Shown here piece after piece: positions 52,538-61,204 of a DNA stretch of 64,000 nucleotides. Origin of the DNA: Nonomuraea muscovyensis (GTDB lineage Bacteria; Actinomycetota; Actinomycetes; Streptosporangiales; Streptosporangiaceae); NCBI RefSeq assembly GCF_014207745.1, contig NZ_JACHJB010000001.1, positions 3,038,001 through 3,102,000 on the forward strand, written 5' to 3'. The notes below the pieces were generated by a model. That model saw only the letters and a list, made by a program, of their open reading frames with translations. It was not told where the DNA came from and searched no databases. A program made the position numbers and the translations under genes. The stretch's first letter is position 1. The number at the start of each line of letters is the position of its first letter.

Positions 52538-53620
52538 GTGAGCGTTCTCGTGCAGCGGGAAGCTGCCGCAATCCACGAAGAATGGCTGGGCCAGGCGTTG
52601 TCGACGCGGCCCGCCGACCGTCCGGCCGCAGAGGCGGCCATCACCGGCCTGTACGACCTGATCGGGCTGGCCCCACCGCGCTTCCACTGGGTCTCCTCAC
52701 CGGCCGTGGCCGTCGCCACGCTCCCGCCGGGGGTGCGCCCGCGCCCGTCGGAGGCCGTGGAGAGGCTGCCGGACTGGCCGCTGCCACCCAGGTTCCGGGC
52801 CGCCGTGAACGCGCTGTGCCGCGAGATCGACTCGCGGCTCACCCCGGCGCAACGGTCCGTCGACCAGGTGATCCGCCAGCGCGTGCGCCTCTCGCTCACG
52901 CGATCGGCCGCCAACGTGCTCCTCATGCAGCTCACAGCCGCGCACGGCGCGCCGGCCCAGCTCGGGAGCTCCTGGTACGGGACGCAGTGCGTCTCCTGGG
53001 TCGCCCACTACGACGCCCTGCGCCGGATCGGCGGCGTGGAGCTCCCGCCCGGCCCGGCCGGGCGGCTCGGCCTGTGGGCGGCGGCCGCCCGCTCGTGCGG
53101 CTGGTGGTGGCCCCGCGAGGGCGTGTGCGTCGTGTCCGAGCGGCCCACCGCCGTGCACACGGAACCGTGGGGCGACGCCGGCGAGGTCCGGCCGCACCAC
53201 GCCGACGGCCCCGCCGTCCGGTACGCCGACGGCTGGGAGGTGCACGCCTGGCACGGCACCCCGGTGCCCCCCTGGGTGATCAACGATCCCGGCGCCGGCC
53301 GGATCAGCCGCGAACCGGACGCCGAGGTCAGGCGGTGCGCCATCGAACGCGTCGGCTGGGGGCACTTCGTCGACCGGGCCGCGCTGCGGCTGGTCGCCGA
53401 CGCTCCGGACCCCGGCAACCCCGGCGCGCGGCTCCGGCTGTACGACCTGCGCGCGGACACGAGAGTGCTCTTCGTGGTCAACGGGTCGGTCGAACGCGAC
53501 GGAACCCGCCGCCGCCACGGGCTCACCGTGCCCGGCTTCCTCACCGACCCCGTCGAGGCCGCCGCCTGGACGTACGGCCTGACCGCCGAGCAGTACTCCC
53601 TTCTCGCCCGACGAACCTGA
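52538..53620 (+). CDS. DUF6745 domain protein
   Basis: A 360-residue cytoplasmic protein with the features of DUF6745: HEEWLGQALSTRPADRPAAE near the start, then PRFHWVSSPAVAV, and a C-terminal block HHADGPAVRYADGWEVHAWH, PPWVINDP, EVRRCAIERVGW and DPGNPGARLRLYDLR. GTG 52538 opens the frame. Function of the family is unknown; members often accompany LRR or phage-like genes. The next gene follows by one base, so the two are co-transcribed. Confidence 0.82.
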   Translation: MSVLVQREAAAIHEEWLGQALSTRPADRPAAEAAITGLYDLIGLAPPRFHWVSSPAVAVATLPPGVRPRPSEAVERLPDWPLPPRFRAAVNALCREIDSRLTPAQRSVDQVIRQRVRLSLTRSAANVLLMQLTAAHGAPAQLGSSWYGTQCVSWVAHYDALRRIGGVELPPGPAGRLGLWAAAARSCGWWWPREGVCVVSERPTAVHTEPWGDAGEVRPHHADGPAVRYADGWEVHAWHGTPVPPWVINDPGAGRISREPDAEVRRCAIERVGWGHFVDRAALRLVADAPDPGNPGARLRLYDLRADTRVLFVVNGSVERDGTRRRHGLTVPGFLTDPVEAAAWTYGLTAEQYSLLARRT

Positions 53621-53621
53621 G

Positions 53622-54083
53622 GTGACCACCATGAACCTGACCACCGTCCCTTCCCCGCCCACTACGCCCACCACGCCCACCATGCCCACCACGCTCGACC
53701 ACCTGGAGCGGTCGATGCGCGTCCCCGTCGTCGACGGGCTCCAGGCCCAGGGCGACCTCCTCGTCATCCCGCTGTCCGTCGTCGCGCCCGCCGTCGGCGT
53801 CTGGGCGGGCGCCGGCTGGACGGACGTGCCCCCCGAGGGCGTCGAGCTGCTCCGGTCCGGCGCCGGCGGCAACCCGCACACGCTCCTCGCCGAGCCAGGC
53901 ACCTGCCGGTGGACCACCACCGTGCGGGACCCCGACGTGCTGGCGATCGGCGTCTTCGAGGCCACGGCAGTCGCCTACCTGCTGCATCCCGAGCACGGGG
54001 CCGTGGGCTGCGCGCCGGGCACGTACGTGGTCAGGCGGCAGCGCGAACGTGACGGCCACCGGGCCCGCCTGGTCGCCGACTGA
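53622..54083 (+). CDS. Hypothetical partner of DUF6745 protein
   Basis: A 153-residue protein starting at GTG 53622 or ATG 53631. A Thr/Pro-rich N-terminus (TTVPSPPTTPTTPTMPTT) is followed by a beta-rich domain: GLQAQGDLLVIPLSVVAPAV, NPHTLLAEPGTCRWTT and TAVAYLLHPEHGAVGCAPGT. The pattern, with a conserved HxLxxEPG-type turn, recalls small actinobacterial proteins that accompany DUF6745 genes. No enzymatic motif. It is in an operon with the DUF6745 gene. Confidence 0.65.
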   Translation: MTTMNLTTVPSPPTTPTTPTMPTTLDHLERSMRVPVVDGLQAQGDLLVIPLSVVAPAVGVWAGAGWTDVPPEGVELLRSGAGGNPHTLLAEPGTCRWTTTVRDPDVLAIGVFEATAVAYLLHPEHGAVGCAPGTYVVRRQRERDGHRARLVAD

Positions 54084-54089
54084 GCCGGC

Positions 54090-54725
54090 TCACTCCACGG
54101 TGAGCAGGCCGCGCTGGTAGGCCACGGCGACCGCCGCGGCCCGGTCGTTGACGCCGAGCTTGGCGTAGATGTGCAGCAGATGGGTCTTGACCGTCGCCTC
54201 GCTGATGAACAGCCGGGCCGCCGCCTCGCGGTTGGTGGTGCCCTGGGCCACCAGGCGCAGGATCTCCAGCTCGCGGCCGCTCAGCGGGTCGGCGGGCCGG
54301 CGTACCTGGCCCATCAGCCGGGTGGCGACGGACGGCGACAGGACGGCCTCGCCGCGGGCCGCCGCCTCGACGCCGCGCGCGAGCTCCTCACGCGCGGCGT
54401 CCTTCAGCAGGTAGCCGGTGGCCCCGGCCTCGATGGCGGGCAGCACGTCGCTGTCGGTGTCGTAGGTGGTGAGGACCAGCACGCGGGCCCGGACACCGAG
54501 CCGCGCCAGCTCCCTGATGGCCGTCACGCCGTCCATGCGGGGCATCCGCAGGTCCATGAGCACGACGTCGGGGTCGAGGGCGCGGGCGAGGTCGACGGCC
54601 TGCGCGCCGTCACCCGCCTCGCCGAGCACCTCGAAGCGCGGGTCACCGGTGAACATGCCGCGGATGCCGTCGCGGACGATGGGATGGTCGTCGACGATCA
54701 GCAGCCGGATGGGGGTGTCAGACAA
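54090..54725 (-). CDS. NarL-type response regulator
   Basis: A 211-residue response regulator: RLLIVDDHPIVRDGIRGMF, phosphoacceptor Asp in VVLMDLRMPRMDG, Lys in GYLLKDAA, LuxR domain LSGRELEILRLVAQGTTNRE and FISEATVKTHLLHIYAKLG. TTG 54725 with AGGAGAG 7 bases upstream gives the natural N-terminus. It is the last gene of a minus-strand ABC-permease-kinase-regulator operon, separated from the kinase by a mini-ORF. Confidence 0.9.
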   Translation of the reverse strand: MSDTPIRLLIVDDHPIVRDGIRGMFTGDPRFEVLGEAGDGAQAVDLARALDPDVVLMDLRMPRMDGVTAIRELARLGVRARVLVLTTYDTDSDVLPAIEAGATGYLLKDAAREELARGVEAAARGEAVLSPSVATRLMGQVRRPADPLSGRELEILRLVAQGTTNREAAARLFISEATVKTHLLHIYAKLGVNDRAAAVAVAYQRGLLTVE

Positions 54726-54840
54726 GGGCGCTCTCCTTCGGCGGCCACACGATGGTCCCAGGCGCCGCGGTGTCCGGCACAGTGGTGTCAGGCGCAGTGG
54801 CGTCAGGTGCAGGGATCTGCGGTGCCGCGACTTCAGGCAT
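54718..54840 (-). CDS. Mini-ORF of 40 aa bridging kinase and regulator genes
   Basis: ATG 54840 overlaps the kinase stop (ATGCCTGA) and TGA 54718-54720 overlaps the regulator start (TTGTCTGA), so the frame exactly bridges the two genes. The product carries a five-residue repeat APDAT-APDTT-VPDTA, encoded by 15-bp tandem DNA repeats (54770-54814). Likely a coupling ORF or repeat expansion; function unknown. Confidence 0.4.
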   Translation of the reverse strand: MPEVAAPQIPAPDATAPDTTVPDTAAPGTIVWPPKESALV

Positions 54841-56071
54841 CCGCGCGTTCCCCCGGCACCGCCGGGACGGCCGCGGAGATCGCGGTGCCGCCGCCCGGCT
54901 CGCTCTCGATCTCCAGGGTGCCCGCCAGGCGGGTGACCCGCTGGCGCATCGAGGTCAGGCCGTACCCGCCGCCGTCGCGGGCGCGCACCGGGTCGAACCC
55001 GGCCCCGTCGTCGCGCACGTCCAGGCTGACCAGGTCCTCCATGTACGACAGCGTGACGGCGACCCGGCTCGCCCCGGCGTGCTTGGCCACGTTGGCCAGC
55101 GCCTCCTGGGCCGTGCGCAGCAGCGTCCCCTCCACCTCCGGATGCAGCGGGCGGACCGGACCCGTCGCGGTGACGTCGGAACGTACGCCGTGCAGCTCGG
55201 ACCACTCGGCGGCGACCCGCGCCAGCGCGTCCGGCAGGGGGGCCGACTGCAGGGGCCCCGGCTCCATGGCGTGCACGGACCGGCGCGCCTCGGCCAGGCT
55301 GTCGCGGGCCAGGCGCGTGGCCGTGTCGAGGTGCCGCCGACGGACGGCCGGGTCCTCGCCGGTCTCCTCGGCGTGGGTGGCGGCCTGGAGCTGGGCGATG
55401 ATGCCGGCCAGCCCCTGGGCGAGCGTGTCGTGGATCTCACGGGCCATCCGCTGGCGCTCGTCGAGCATCCCGGCCTCGCGCGCCTGCACCAGCAGCTGGG
55501 TCTGCAGGCCCGCGTTCTCCCGCAGCGTCTCCTCCAGCCGCGCCACCATGCGCTTGCGCTCGGCGCTCCGCTCGGTGGTGACGTCGCCCACGAAGCTGAA
55601 CAGGCAGACCAGCGCGACGACCACGGCGACGAAGAACAGGTAGGTGAGGATGCCTCCGAGGGTGGGCTCGGGCAGCCGGCCGGTGTAGCCCGGGATGCAG
55701 ACCGCGGCGGTCGCGGTCACCCCGGCGAGCCGCCATCTGCCGGGCAGGTACCACCACGAGTGCAGGTAACCGGTGAAGGCGAAGAACGAGGCGAACCAGA
55801 TCCCCCGCGTGTTGAGCACCGCGATCAGGACCACCAGGCCCGCCACGTAGACGACGCGGCGGACCCCGGACGCCCTGCCCATCACCCAGATCCAGGCGGC
55901 GGTGAGCGCGGCCAGGCCGAGCGTGGTGAGGCGGTGCGGCCACGCGGTGTCGCCGGTCAGCCAGCTCAGCGCCGTGGACACCACCAGCAGCAGGTACGGC
56001 ACGGCCGCGAGCAGGCGCTCAAGGCGCCGCTCCCACCGGTCGAGCCGCGTGTCCGCCGCCGTCCTCGTCAC
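54833..56071 (-). CDS. Sensor histidine kinase
   Basis: A 412-residue kinase with about five membrane helices (residues 22-165, for example YLLLVVSTALSWLTGD), a coiled coil, phosphoacceptor motif EIHDTLAQGLAGIIAQLQ and HATPase with EALANVAKHAGAS and DDGAGFDP. Its start lies 3 bases after the permease gene ends, so it belongs to the ABC operon. The pair with the downstream NarL-type regulator probably monitors the transporter substrate or membrane state. Confidence 0.9.
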   Translation of the reverse strand: MTRTAADTRLDRWERRLERLLAAVPYLLLVVSTALSWLTGDTAWPHRLTTLGLAALTAAWIWVMGRASGVRRVVYVAGLVVLIAVLNTRGIWFASFFAFTGYLHSWWYLPGRWRLAGVTATAAVCIPGYTGRLPEPTLGGILTYLFFVAVVVALVCLFSFVGDVTTERSAERKRMVARLEETLRENAGLQTQLLVQAREAGMLDERQRMAREIHDTLAQGLAGIIAQLQAATHAEETGEDPAVRRRHLDTATRLARDSLAEARRSVHAMEPGPLQSAPLPDALARVAAEWSELHGVRSDVTATGPVRPLHPEVEGTLLRTAQEALANVAKHAGASRVAVTLSYMEDLVSLDVRDDGAGFDPVRARDGGGYGLTSMRQRVTRLAGTLEIESEPGGGTAISAAVPAVPGERADA

Positions 56072-56074
56072 GTC

Positions 56075-56779
56075 CTACTCCCAACGGAAGAATCTGGCCG
56101 CCGCCAGGCTGATGACCAGCGCGTACGCGGCCAGCACGGCCATCAGCACGGGGCTGGGGAAGCCGCCCGCCCAGACCTCCTGGAGCGCCTGCCGGAAGGC
56201 GCCCAGAGGAGTGTATTCCCCCACGTTCTTCAACACAGCGGGCATCAGATGCGTCGGCTGGATGAGCCCGGCGAGGTAGGCCATGGGGAAGTAGAGCAGC
56301 ACGCCGATCCCGTTGGCGGCCCGGCCGTTCGGCGCGAGGGCCGCGATCAGCAGCCCGATCGCGAACATCGCGGCCGTGCCGAGCAGGAACGCCACCGTGA
56401 GCGCCAGGGCGCCCGAGGGCACGTGGGCGCGCAGGACGGTGCCCGCGACGGCGACCAGCAGTCCGCAGGCGGTCAGCGCCAGCACGAGCTGGAGCGCGAG
56501 CTGCACCGTCAGCAGGCTCGCCGGCCGCACCGGGGTGGTGGACAGCCGCCGCAGGATGCCCCGCTCACGGTAGGTGGCCAGGGTGGTGGGGAGCTGGTAG
56601 AGGCCGACCAGGCCCACGGCGATGGCCAGGGACATCGGCAGCAGCACCGTGTCGCCGGGCGTGATCGAGCTGCCGAACACGACGAGGATGAACAGCGGGA
56701 TGAGGATCGTGAACATCGCGCCGGGCTCGCGCGCCAGCAGCTTCAGCTCGACGGTGGTGAGTTTGGCGAGGGCGCTCAT
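56075..56779 (-). CDS. ABC-2 type transporter permease
   Basis: A 234-residue membrane protein: N-terminal amphipathic LAKLTTVELKLLAREPGAMF, then about six helices (TILIPLFILVVFGSSI, MSLAIAVGLVGLYQLP, ALALTVAFLLGTAAMFAIGL, LMAVLAAYALVISLAAARFF). The motif TYRERGILRRLSTTPVRP is typical of ABC-2 permeases of daunorubicin-resistance/multidrug type. It overlaps the ATPase gene by ATGA. Confidence 0.88.
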   Translation of the reverse strand: MSALAKLTTVELKLLAREPGAMFTILIPLFILVVFGSSITPGDTVLLPMSLAIAVGLVGLYQLPTTLATYRERGILRRLSTTPVRPASLLTVQLALQLVLALTACGLLVAVAGTVLRAHVPSGALALTVAFLLGTAAMFAIGLLIAALAPNGRAANGIGVLLYFPMAYLAGLIQPTHLMPAVLKNVGEYTPLGAFRQALQEVWAGGFPSPVLMAVLAAYALVISLAAARFFRWE

Positions 56780-57696
56780 GAGGGGTCTCCGAAGGGGCGG
56801 CCGGTCAGGGCGATGAAGGCGTCGTCGAGCGTCCGCCTGCCGATGCGCAGGTCGGCGACGAGAAGCTGGTGGCGGGCCAGGGCGGCGGTGACGGCCGTGG
56901 CGAAGTCGCCCCGCCCGGTGACGACCACCTGGTCGCCGGTACGGGTCACACCGGACACGCCCGGCAGGTCGCCCAGCAGGGCGGCCGGGTCGACGGCGTC
57001 GGTCATGAGGGTGAAGCGCATCTGGTGTTCGGCGTCCACCCCGTCGATCAGGCCGGTCGGGGTGTCGATGGCGACGACCCTGCCGCGGTCGAACACCGCG
57101 ACCCGGTCGCACAGCTCCTCCACCTCGTCCATGAAGTGACTGACCAGGACGACGGTGACGCCGCTGTCGCGCACCTGCTTGATGACCTCCCAGGTGGCGC
57201 GGCGGGCCTGCGGGTCGAGGCCCGTCGTCAGCTCGTCGAGGAAGGCTACCTTCGGGCCGCCGACCAGCGCGAGGGCGATGAACAACCGCTGCTTCTGGCC
57301 GCCCGACAGCTTGCCGAAGCGGGCGTTGCGCTTGTCGGCCAGGCCCCACTGCTCCAGCAGCTCGCGCCAGTCGCGCGGGCGGGCGTAGAAGGAGGCGTAC
57401 AGGTCGAGCGCCTCCCAGACCTTGATGTTCTCGGGGAGCTGCGTGTGCTGGAGCTGCACGCCGATCACCTCGCGCAGCCGGCGGCCGTCCCGCACGGGGT
57501 CGAGCCCGAGCACCCGGACCGATCCGCCGTCGGGCCGCCGCAGGCCCTCCACGCACTCCACGGTGGTGGTCTTGCCGGTGCCGTTCGGGCCGAGGATGCC
57601 GAAGATCTCGCCGTCCTCCACGGAGAACGACACCCCGTCCAGGACCGTCTGTCCCGCGTACCTCTTCGTCAGGCCGGTGACGTCGATGACTGCCAT
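56776..57696 (-). CDS. ABC transporter ATP-binding protein (DrrA-like)
   Basis: A 306-residue ATPase: Walker A GPNGTGKTTTVE, Q-loop IGVQLQHTQLPE, signature LSGGQKQRLFIALAL, Walker B VAFLDELTTGLDP (Glu-Leu replaces the usual Glu-Pro) and H-loop VSHFMDEVEEL. A C-terminal regulatory domain of about 80 residues follows. ATG 57696 is the first gene of a four-gene operon with permease, kinase and regulator. A divergent TetR gene with palindromic operators lies upstream. Confidence 0.9.
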   Translation of the reverse strand: MAVIDVTGLTKRYAGQTVLDGVSFSVEDGEIFGILGPNGTGKTTTVECVEGLRRPDGGSVRVLGLDPVRDGRRLREVIGVQLQHTQLPENIKVWEALDLYASFYARPRDWRELLEQWGLADKRNARFGKLSGGQKQRLFIALALVGGPKVAFLDELTTGLDPQARRATWEVIKQVRDSGVTVVLVSHFMDEVEELCDRVAVFDRGRVVAIDTPTGLIDGVDAEHQMRFTLMTDAVDPAALLGDLPGVSGVTRTGDQVVVTGRGDFATAVTAALARHQLLVADLRIGRRTLDDAFIALTGRPFGDPS

Positions 57697-57733
57697 GGAT
57701 CAAGCATCCGGCGCGGACCCGCGCGGCGAATCG

Positions 57734-57793
57734 ACCCACCGGCCGGAGTTCGGTGGGTGGGCGGCTGAACCGGGAATCCACCGATCGGTGGAT
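57734..57793. promoter_or_regulatory. Palindromic operators between TetR and ABC genes
   Basis: ATCCACCGATCGGTGGAT (57776-57793) is a perfect 18-bp palindrome. Upstream, ACCCACCG (57734-57741) and CGGTGGGT (57751-57758) form a second, interrupted palindrome with the same CCACCG/CGGTGG half sites. Their position between the divergent starts marks them as likely TetR-binding sites. Confidence 0.72.
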
Positions 57794-57846
57794 GGCGCGG
57801 CGCCGGCGATTGGTGAGAAGTTGGTCGAAACCTGTCCATCAACTGA

Positions 57847-57875
57847 TTGAGCGACCCCGCGGTCGGACCTAGGGT
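57847..57875 (+). promoter_or_regulatory. Leaderless promoter of the TetR gene
   Basis: TTGAGC (57847-57852), 17-base spacer, TAGGGT (57870-57875), then 7 bases to GTG 57883. The spacing predicts a leaderless transcript; no ribosome-binding site is present. Confidence 0.65.
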
Positions 57876-57882
57876 CGGCCGC

Positions 57883-58512
57883 GTGAGTTCACGGGAGAGC
57901 GGCCAGCGGGAGATGATCCTCGAGGTCGCCACCAGGTTGTTCGCCGCGCTCGGCTACGACGGCACGTCCACCCGTCAGATCGCCGAGGCCGTCGGGCTGA
58001 ACGTCGCCACGGTCAGCTACCACGTAGGCAGCAAGCGCGAGCTGTACCTGGCGGTCATGGAGCGGGCATTTCGTGGCTTCGCCGACGAGATGGAGGACGC
58101 CACGCGGGAGCTGACGGCCGCTCCCGGCGAGGCGAAGGTGGTGGCGCTGCACCGGCTCCTCGACCGCTACATCGACTTCTGCGCCGAGCACCCCGAGTTT
58201 CCGGCCCTGTGGATGCATCGCTGGCTCGCCGACGCCACCGACGTGGCGGGGCTGGAACCGGTGTACGTCCAGCCGCTCGCCCAGTCCGTCATCGACTCCA
58301 TCGCGCCACTGAACGTGGGTGACGCCGATATGGACTTCACGGTCATCTCGATGATCTGGTGCATCCACAGCTTCGTGCAGAGCGGAGTGTACGACAAGTC
58401 GGGCGAGCGTCAGGGCCCCGAGAACCCTCGCGCGCTGGCGCGGTTCCGCGCCCACATGCACACGATGATCCACCGGACGCTCGGTCTGCCCGGGGAGCCT
58501 CCCCGGGTCTAG
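57883..58512 (+). CDS. TetR-family transcriptional regulator
   Basis: A 209-residue repressor. Helix-turn-helix domain: REMILEVATRLFAALGYDG then TSTRQIAEAVGLNVATVSYH and VGSKRELYLAV (residues about 8-60). A ligand-binding helical domain with FCAEHPEFPALWMHRWLAD follows. GTG 57883 fits a leaderless start. It is divergent from the ABC/kinase operon and most likely represses it and itself through the CCACCG palindromes. Its end overlaps the convergent secreted-protein gene by four bases. Confidence 0.9.
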   Translation: MSSRESGQREMILEVATRLFAALGYDGTSTRQIAEAVGLNVATVSYHVGSKRELYLAVMERAFRGFADEMEDATRELTAAPGEAKVVALHRLLDRYIDFCAEHPEFPALWMHRWLADATDVAGLEPVYVQPLAQSVIDSIAPLNVGDADMDFTVISMIWCIHSFVQSGVYDKSGERQGPENPRALARFRAHMHTMIHRTLGLPGEPPRV

Positions 58513-58922
58513 AAGATGCGGTACGTGCGGCCGCAGTTGTCGGACTTGCCCGCCCAGCAGGTGTACGTGTAGATCTTCTTGATCCCGCGCCCGCTCCAGG
58601 TGCCGACGACCTTGCCGTCCCACGACTTGTTGAACGTGTGCCAGGCGCCGTTCTGGTAGTACCTGAACCACACCCAGCCCTTCTTGCCGCCCGCCTTGTC
58701 CACGCCGTACCACTTCGTGTGGACCTTGCCGCCGCTCTTCCACGTCCGGCCGAACGTGTAGGCCTTGTGGTCGCTGGAGAAGAACTTGCCCCAGGTGACG
58801 ACCTGCTGGGACGCGGTCGTGGTGGCCGTCGTGGTGGTGGCCGCCTGGGCGGCGGGGGTGAGGGCGAGACCGGTGACGGCCATGGAGCCGGCCAGGGTCG
58901 CGATGGCCAGGGTCTTGCGCAT
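58509..58922 (-). CDS. Secreted hypothetical protein
   Basis: A 137-residue exported protein: signal peptide KTLAIATLAGSMAVTGLALT with cleavage near AQAA, a Thr-rich linker, and a domain with repeated W/G turns: TWKSGGKVHTKWYGVD, GWVWFRYYQNGAWHTF and RGIKKIYTYTCWAGKSDNCG. GAGGAGG-type ribosome-binding site precedes ATG 58922. Two Cys may be bonded. Related in style to the divergent secreted protein at 59180; function unknown. Confidence 0.7.
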   Translation of the reverse strand: MRKTLAIATLAGSMAVTGLALTPAAQAATTTTATTTASQQVVTWGKFFSSDHKAYTFGRTWKSGGKVHTKWYGVDKAGGKKGWVWFRYYQNGAWHTFNKSWDGKVVGTWSGRGIKKIYTYTCWAGKSDNCGRTYRIF

Positions 58923-58990
58923 GGGTTCCTCCTCGGGTGCTGCCGGTTTCGTCCGGCAGCACGGACATTACGGAGCCCCCGGAGGATCAT

Positions 58991-59010
58991 CTGTGTAGGA
59001 ATCCACACAG
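58991..59010. promoter_or_regulatory. Palindrome between divergent secreted-protein genes
   Basis: CTGTGTAGGAATCCACACAG: CTGTGT/ACACAG arms with inner GGA-A-TCC, one unpaired base. Lies about 70 bases from one start and 170 from the other; possible shared operator. Confidence 0.45.
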
Positions 59011-59179
59011 CAAGGGTGACCAGCGCCACACAACCCGATACCGGGATTCGGCGTCCTAAAAGGGTCACTTACGGATCTCTCACATGAGACCATGACCACG
59101 GTTGGCGATCATGCCAACACGCTGTCATGACCTCAGGTCAGGCTGTGAGGCCTGGCCGCCCCGAGAAGGATGGAACGCA

Positions 59180-59656
59180 TTGCGTAAGCACGCCAAGGCT
59201 CTTGCCGTGGCCGCGCTCTTCGGAGCCGGCACGATTCTGGCCCACCCCGCCCCCGCCCTGGCCGCCGGCTACACCCCGGAATCCGCCTGCGCCAAGGAGT
59301 CCGGCCGCGGCGGCTGGACGCACGTGGCCGACAACATGCGGACGCTGAAGAACGGCGGCTCCACGTGGGGGCACGTCTGGCTGATGTGGAACCGCGGCCT
59401 GCAGAAGAACTGCGTCGTGGTGATCAAGACCGCCTATGCCGGGACGCCGACCTACACCCAGGCGATCCTCAAGATCAAGGGCGGCGGCGCCTACCGTGAC
59501 CCGGGCACGCTGACCGCGAAGAAGTACCGCTACTACGCCGCCGCCATCGGCTACGGCAAGAAGCAGTGTGTCGACTTCGAGGGCCACACCACCGACACGC
59601 GTAAGGACTTCGGGATCGCCTCGGCCAAGCGCGGCAAGTGGGGCAACTGCGGCTGA
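59180..59656 (+). CDS. Secreted hypothetical protein
   Basis: A 158-residue exported protein starting at TTG 59180, with AAGGA 10-14 bases upstream. The signal peptide HAKALAVAALFGAGTILA ends near ALAAG. The mature domain begins YTPESACAKESGRGGW and contains WGHVWLMWNRGLQKNCVVVI, GYGKKQCVDFEGHTTD and a C-terminal WGNCG; four Cys suggest two disulfides. Such Gly/Trp-rich domains occur in small actinomycete secreted proteins of unknown role. Confidence 0.7.
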   Translation: MRKHAKALAVAALFGAGTILAHPAPALAAGYTPESACAKESGRGGWTHVADNMRTLKNGGSTWGHVWLMWNRGLQKNCVVVIKTAYAGTPTYTQAILKIKGGGAYRDPGTLTAKKYRYYAAAIGYGKKQCVDFEGHTTDTRKDFGIASAKRGKWGNCG

Positions 59657-59875
59657 TCCGCCAGCCTCACCACGCCGCCACCATGCGGTGCCCTCCCGGG
59701 ACCGGCCGTCCGCGAGCGCGGCCGGCCCGGGCGGCACCCGCCACGACCTGACGCGAACTTGGCCCGGTGTTGACGACGGGCCAGGGCGTGCCCCCGTGAT
59801 CGCCGTTGACCTGCGGCTTAGCGTCGCGATGGGGTCGCCCGTGCGGGGCGGCCACGGTCGAAGGGGCCCGTACGC

Positions 59876-61204
59876 ATGCTCATCCGCTCCCGGTTGCGCC
59901 GCTCGCTCGTCCTCGCCGTCGTCCTCGCGGCCGCCCTGCCGGCGGGGGCCGCCCGTGGCACGGCCGCCGATCACCACCGGACGGACCCGGCCGCCGAGGG
60001 CCGGCTGATCCCGCGGAACGTCACCTGGGCCGGGCACTACGGCCGGACGGTCCACCTGCGCCACGACGGCGTGTTCGAGGGCCGCACCTCCACCGGCGCG
60101 TTCCGCGTGCCGTACCAGATCACCGCGCCCTCGGAAGCCGGGCGGGGCAACGGGACGGTCCTGGTCGAGCCGTCGCACTTCTCCATCGGGCTCGGCGCCC
60201 GCGACGTCTACCTGCGGCCGCGTCTGCTCTTCAGCCGCGGTTTCGCCCACGCCGGGATCGGCTGGAGCACCGCCGACTTCGGCCCCGGGCAGAACCTGCG
60301 CGTCCTCGACCCCCGGGCCCCCGGCGTCTTCGTCCGAGGCGGCACGGCCGAGGGCGGCGGCCGTACCGATCCCGAGATCGTCACCGAGTTCGCCCGCGCG
60401 CTGTCCCGCGACCCGGTCGCCCGCCGGATCCTCGGGGAGGCCGCCAGGAAGTACGTCACCGGCTTCTCCGACTCCTCCGTCCCCGTGCTGGACCTCGTCA
60501 CGTCGGGACGGGCGCGGGGCGTGTTCGACCTGGCGCTGCCGTTCACCACCGAGGGGGCGGACCCGCAGCCCGCCCTGCTGGCCGGGCGCTACGACGGCAG
60601 GCTCGTCATCCTCAACTCCGAGGCCGAGGACTCCGCCACCCTCGCCGACCGCGGCGTCGTCCCCGACCGCTACCGCGTCTACGCGGTCGCCGGCAGCCCG
60701 CACGTGCCCGACCACCTGGACATCTCGTCCTTCGCGACGCGGACCACCCCGGCCGGTTGGGAGCCCGCCCTGCGCGCGCACTTCCTCCAGGCCGACCGCT
60801 GGGTGCGGCACGGCGACGCGCCCCCGGCCTCCTACCACCTGAAGACGGCGGGCGGCGTCATCGCCCGCGACGCCACCGGCAACGCGCTCGCCGTGGACGC
60901 CCACGGCCGCCCGGTGCCCCGCCCGCCGTACGTCGAGCTGGGCGAGGCCCGCTACGTGACCGGGTTCGTGGGGAGCTACGACATGGTCAGGAGCATCGGG
61001 GAGCTCGGCTTCACCGGTCACGCCGGGTACCTCGCGGCCTTCCGCGGCAAGCTGCTGGCCCAACTCGCCGCCGGCCACATCACCCGGGAGGAGGCCGCCG
61101 CGATGCGCGCCCGCGCGGCCCTGTGCCCGCCGCTCACGTACACGCAGACGTATCGCGACCACTACGCCGACTTCGTGGCGATGCGTCCCTGCGCCTCCGC
61201 CTGA
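59876..61204 (+). CDS. Secreted alpha/beta-hydrolase-domain protein
   Basis: A 442-residue exported protein: signal peptide RRSLVLAVVLAAALPAG, then a fold of the alpha/beta hydrolase domain family found in actinobacteria (PF20091 type), with GYGRTVHLRHDGVFEG-like start, ILVEPSHFS region and nucleophile elbow GFSDSSVP. The C-terminal part holds RPPYVELGEARYVTGFVG. Substrate unknown; possibly an esterase acting outside the cell. Its 3' end overlaps the convergent CPBP remnant by 43 bases. Confidence 0.8.
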   Translation: MLIRSRLRRSLVLAVVLAAALPAGAARGTAADHHRTDPAAEGRLIPRNVTWAGHYGRTVHLRHDGVFEGRTSTGAFRVPYQITAPSEAGRGNGTVLVEPSHFSIGLGARDVYLRPRLLFSRGFAHAGIGWSTADFGPGQNLRVLDPRAPGVFVRGGTAEGGGRTDPEIVTEFARALSRDPVARRILGEAARKYVTGFSDSSVPVLDLVTSGRARGVFDLALPFTTEGADPQPALLAGRYDGRLVILNSEAEDSATLADRGVVPDRYRVYAVAGSPHVPDHLDISSFATRTTPAGWEPALRAHFLQADRWVRHGDAPPASYHLKTAGGVIARDATGNALAVDAHGRPVPRPPYVELGEARYVTGFVGSYDMVRSIGELGFTGHAGYLAAFRGKLLAQLAAGHITREEAAAMRARAALCPPLTYTQTYRDHYADFVAMRPCASA

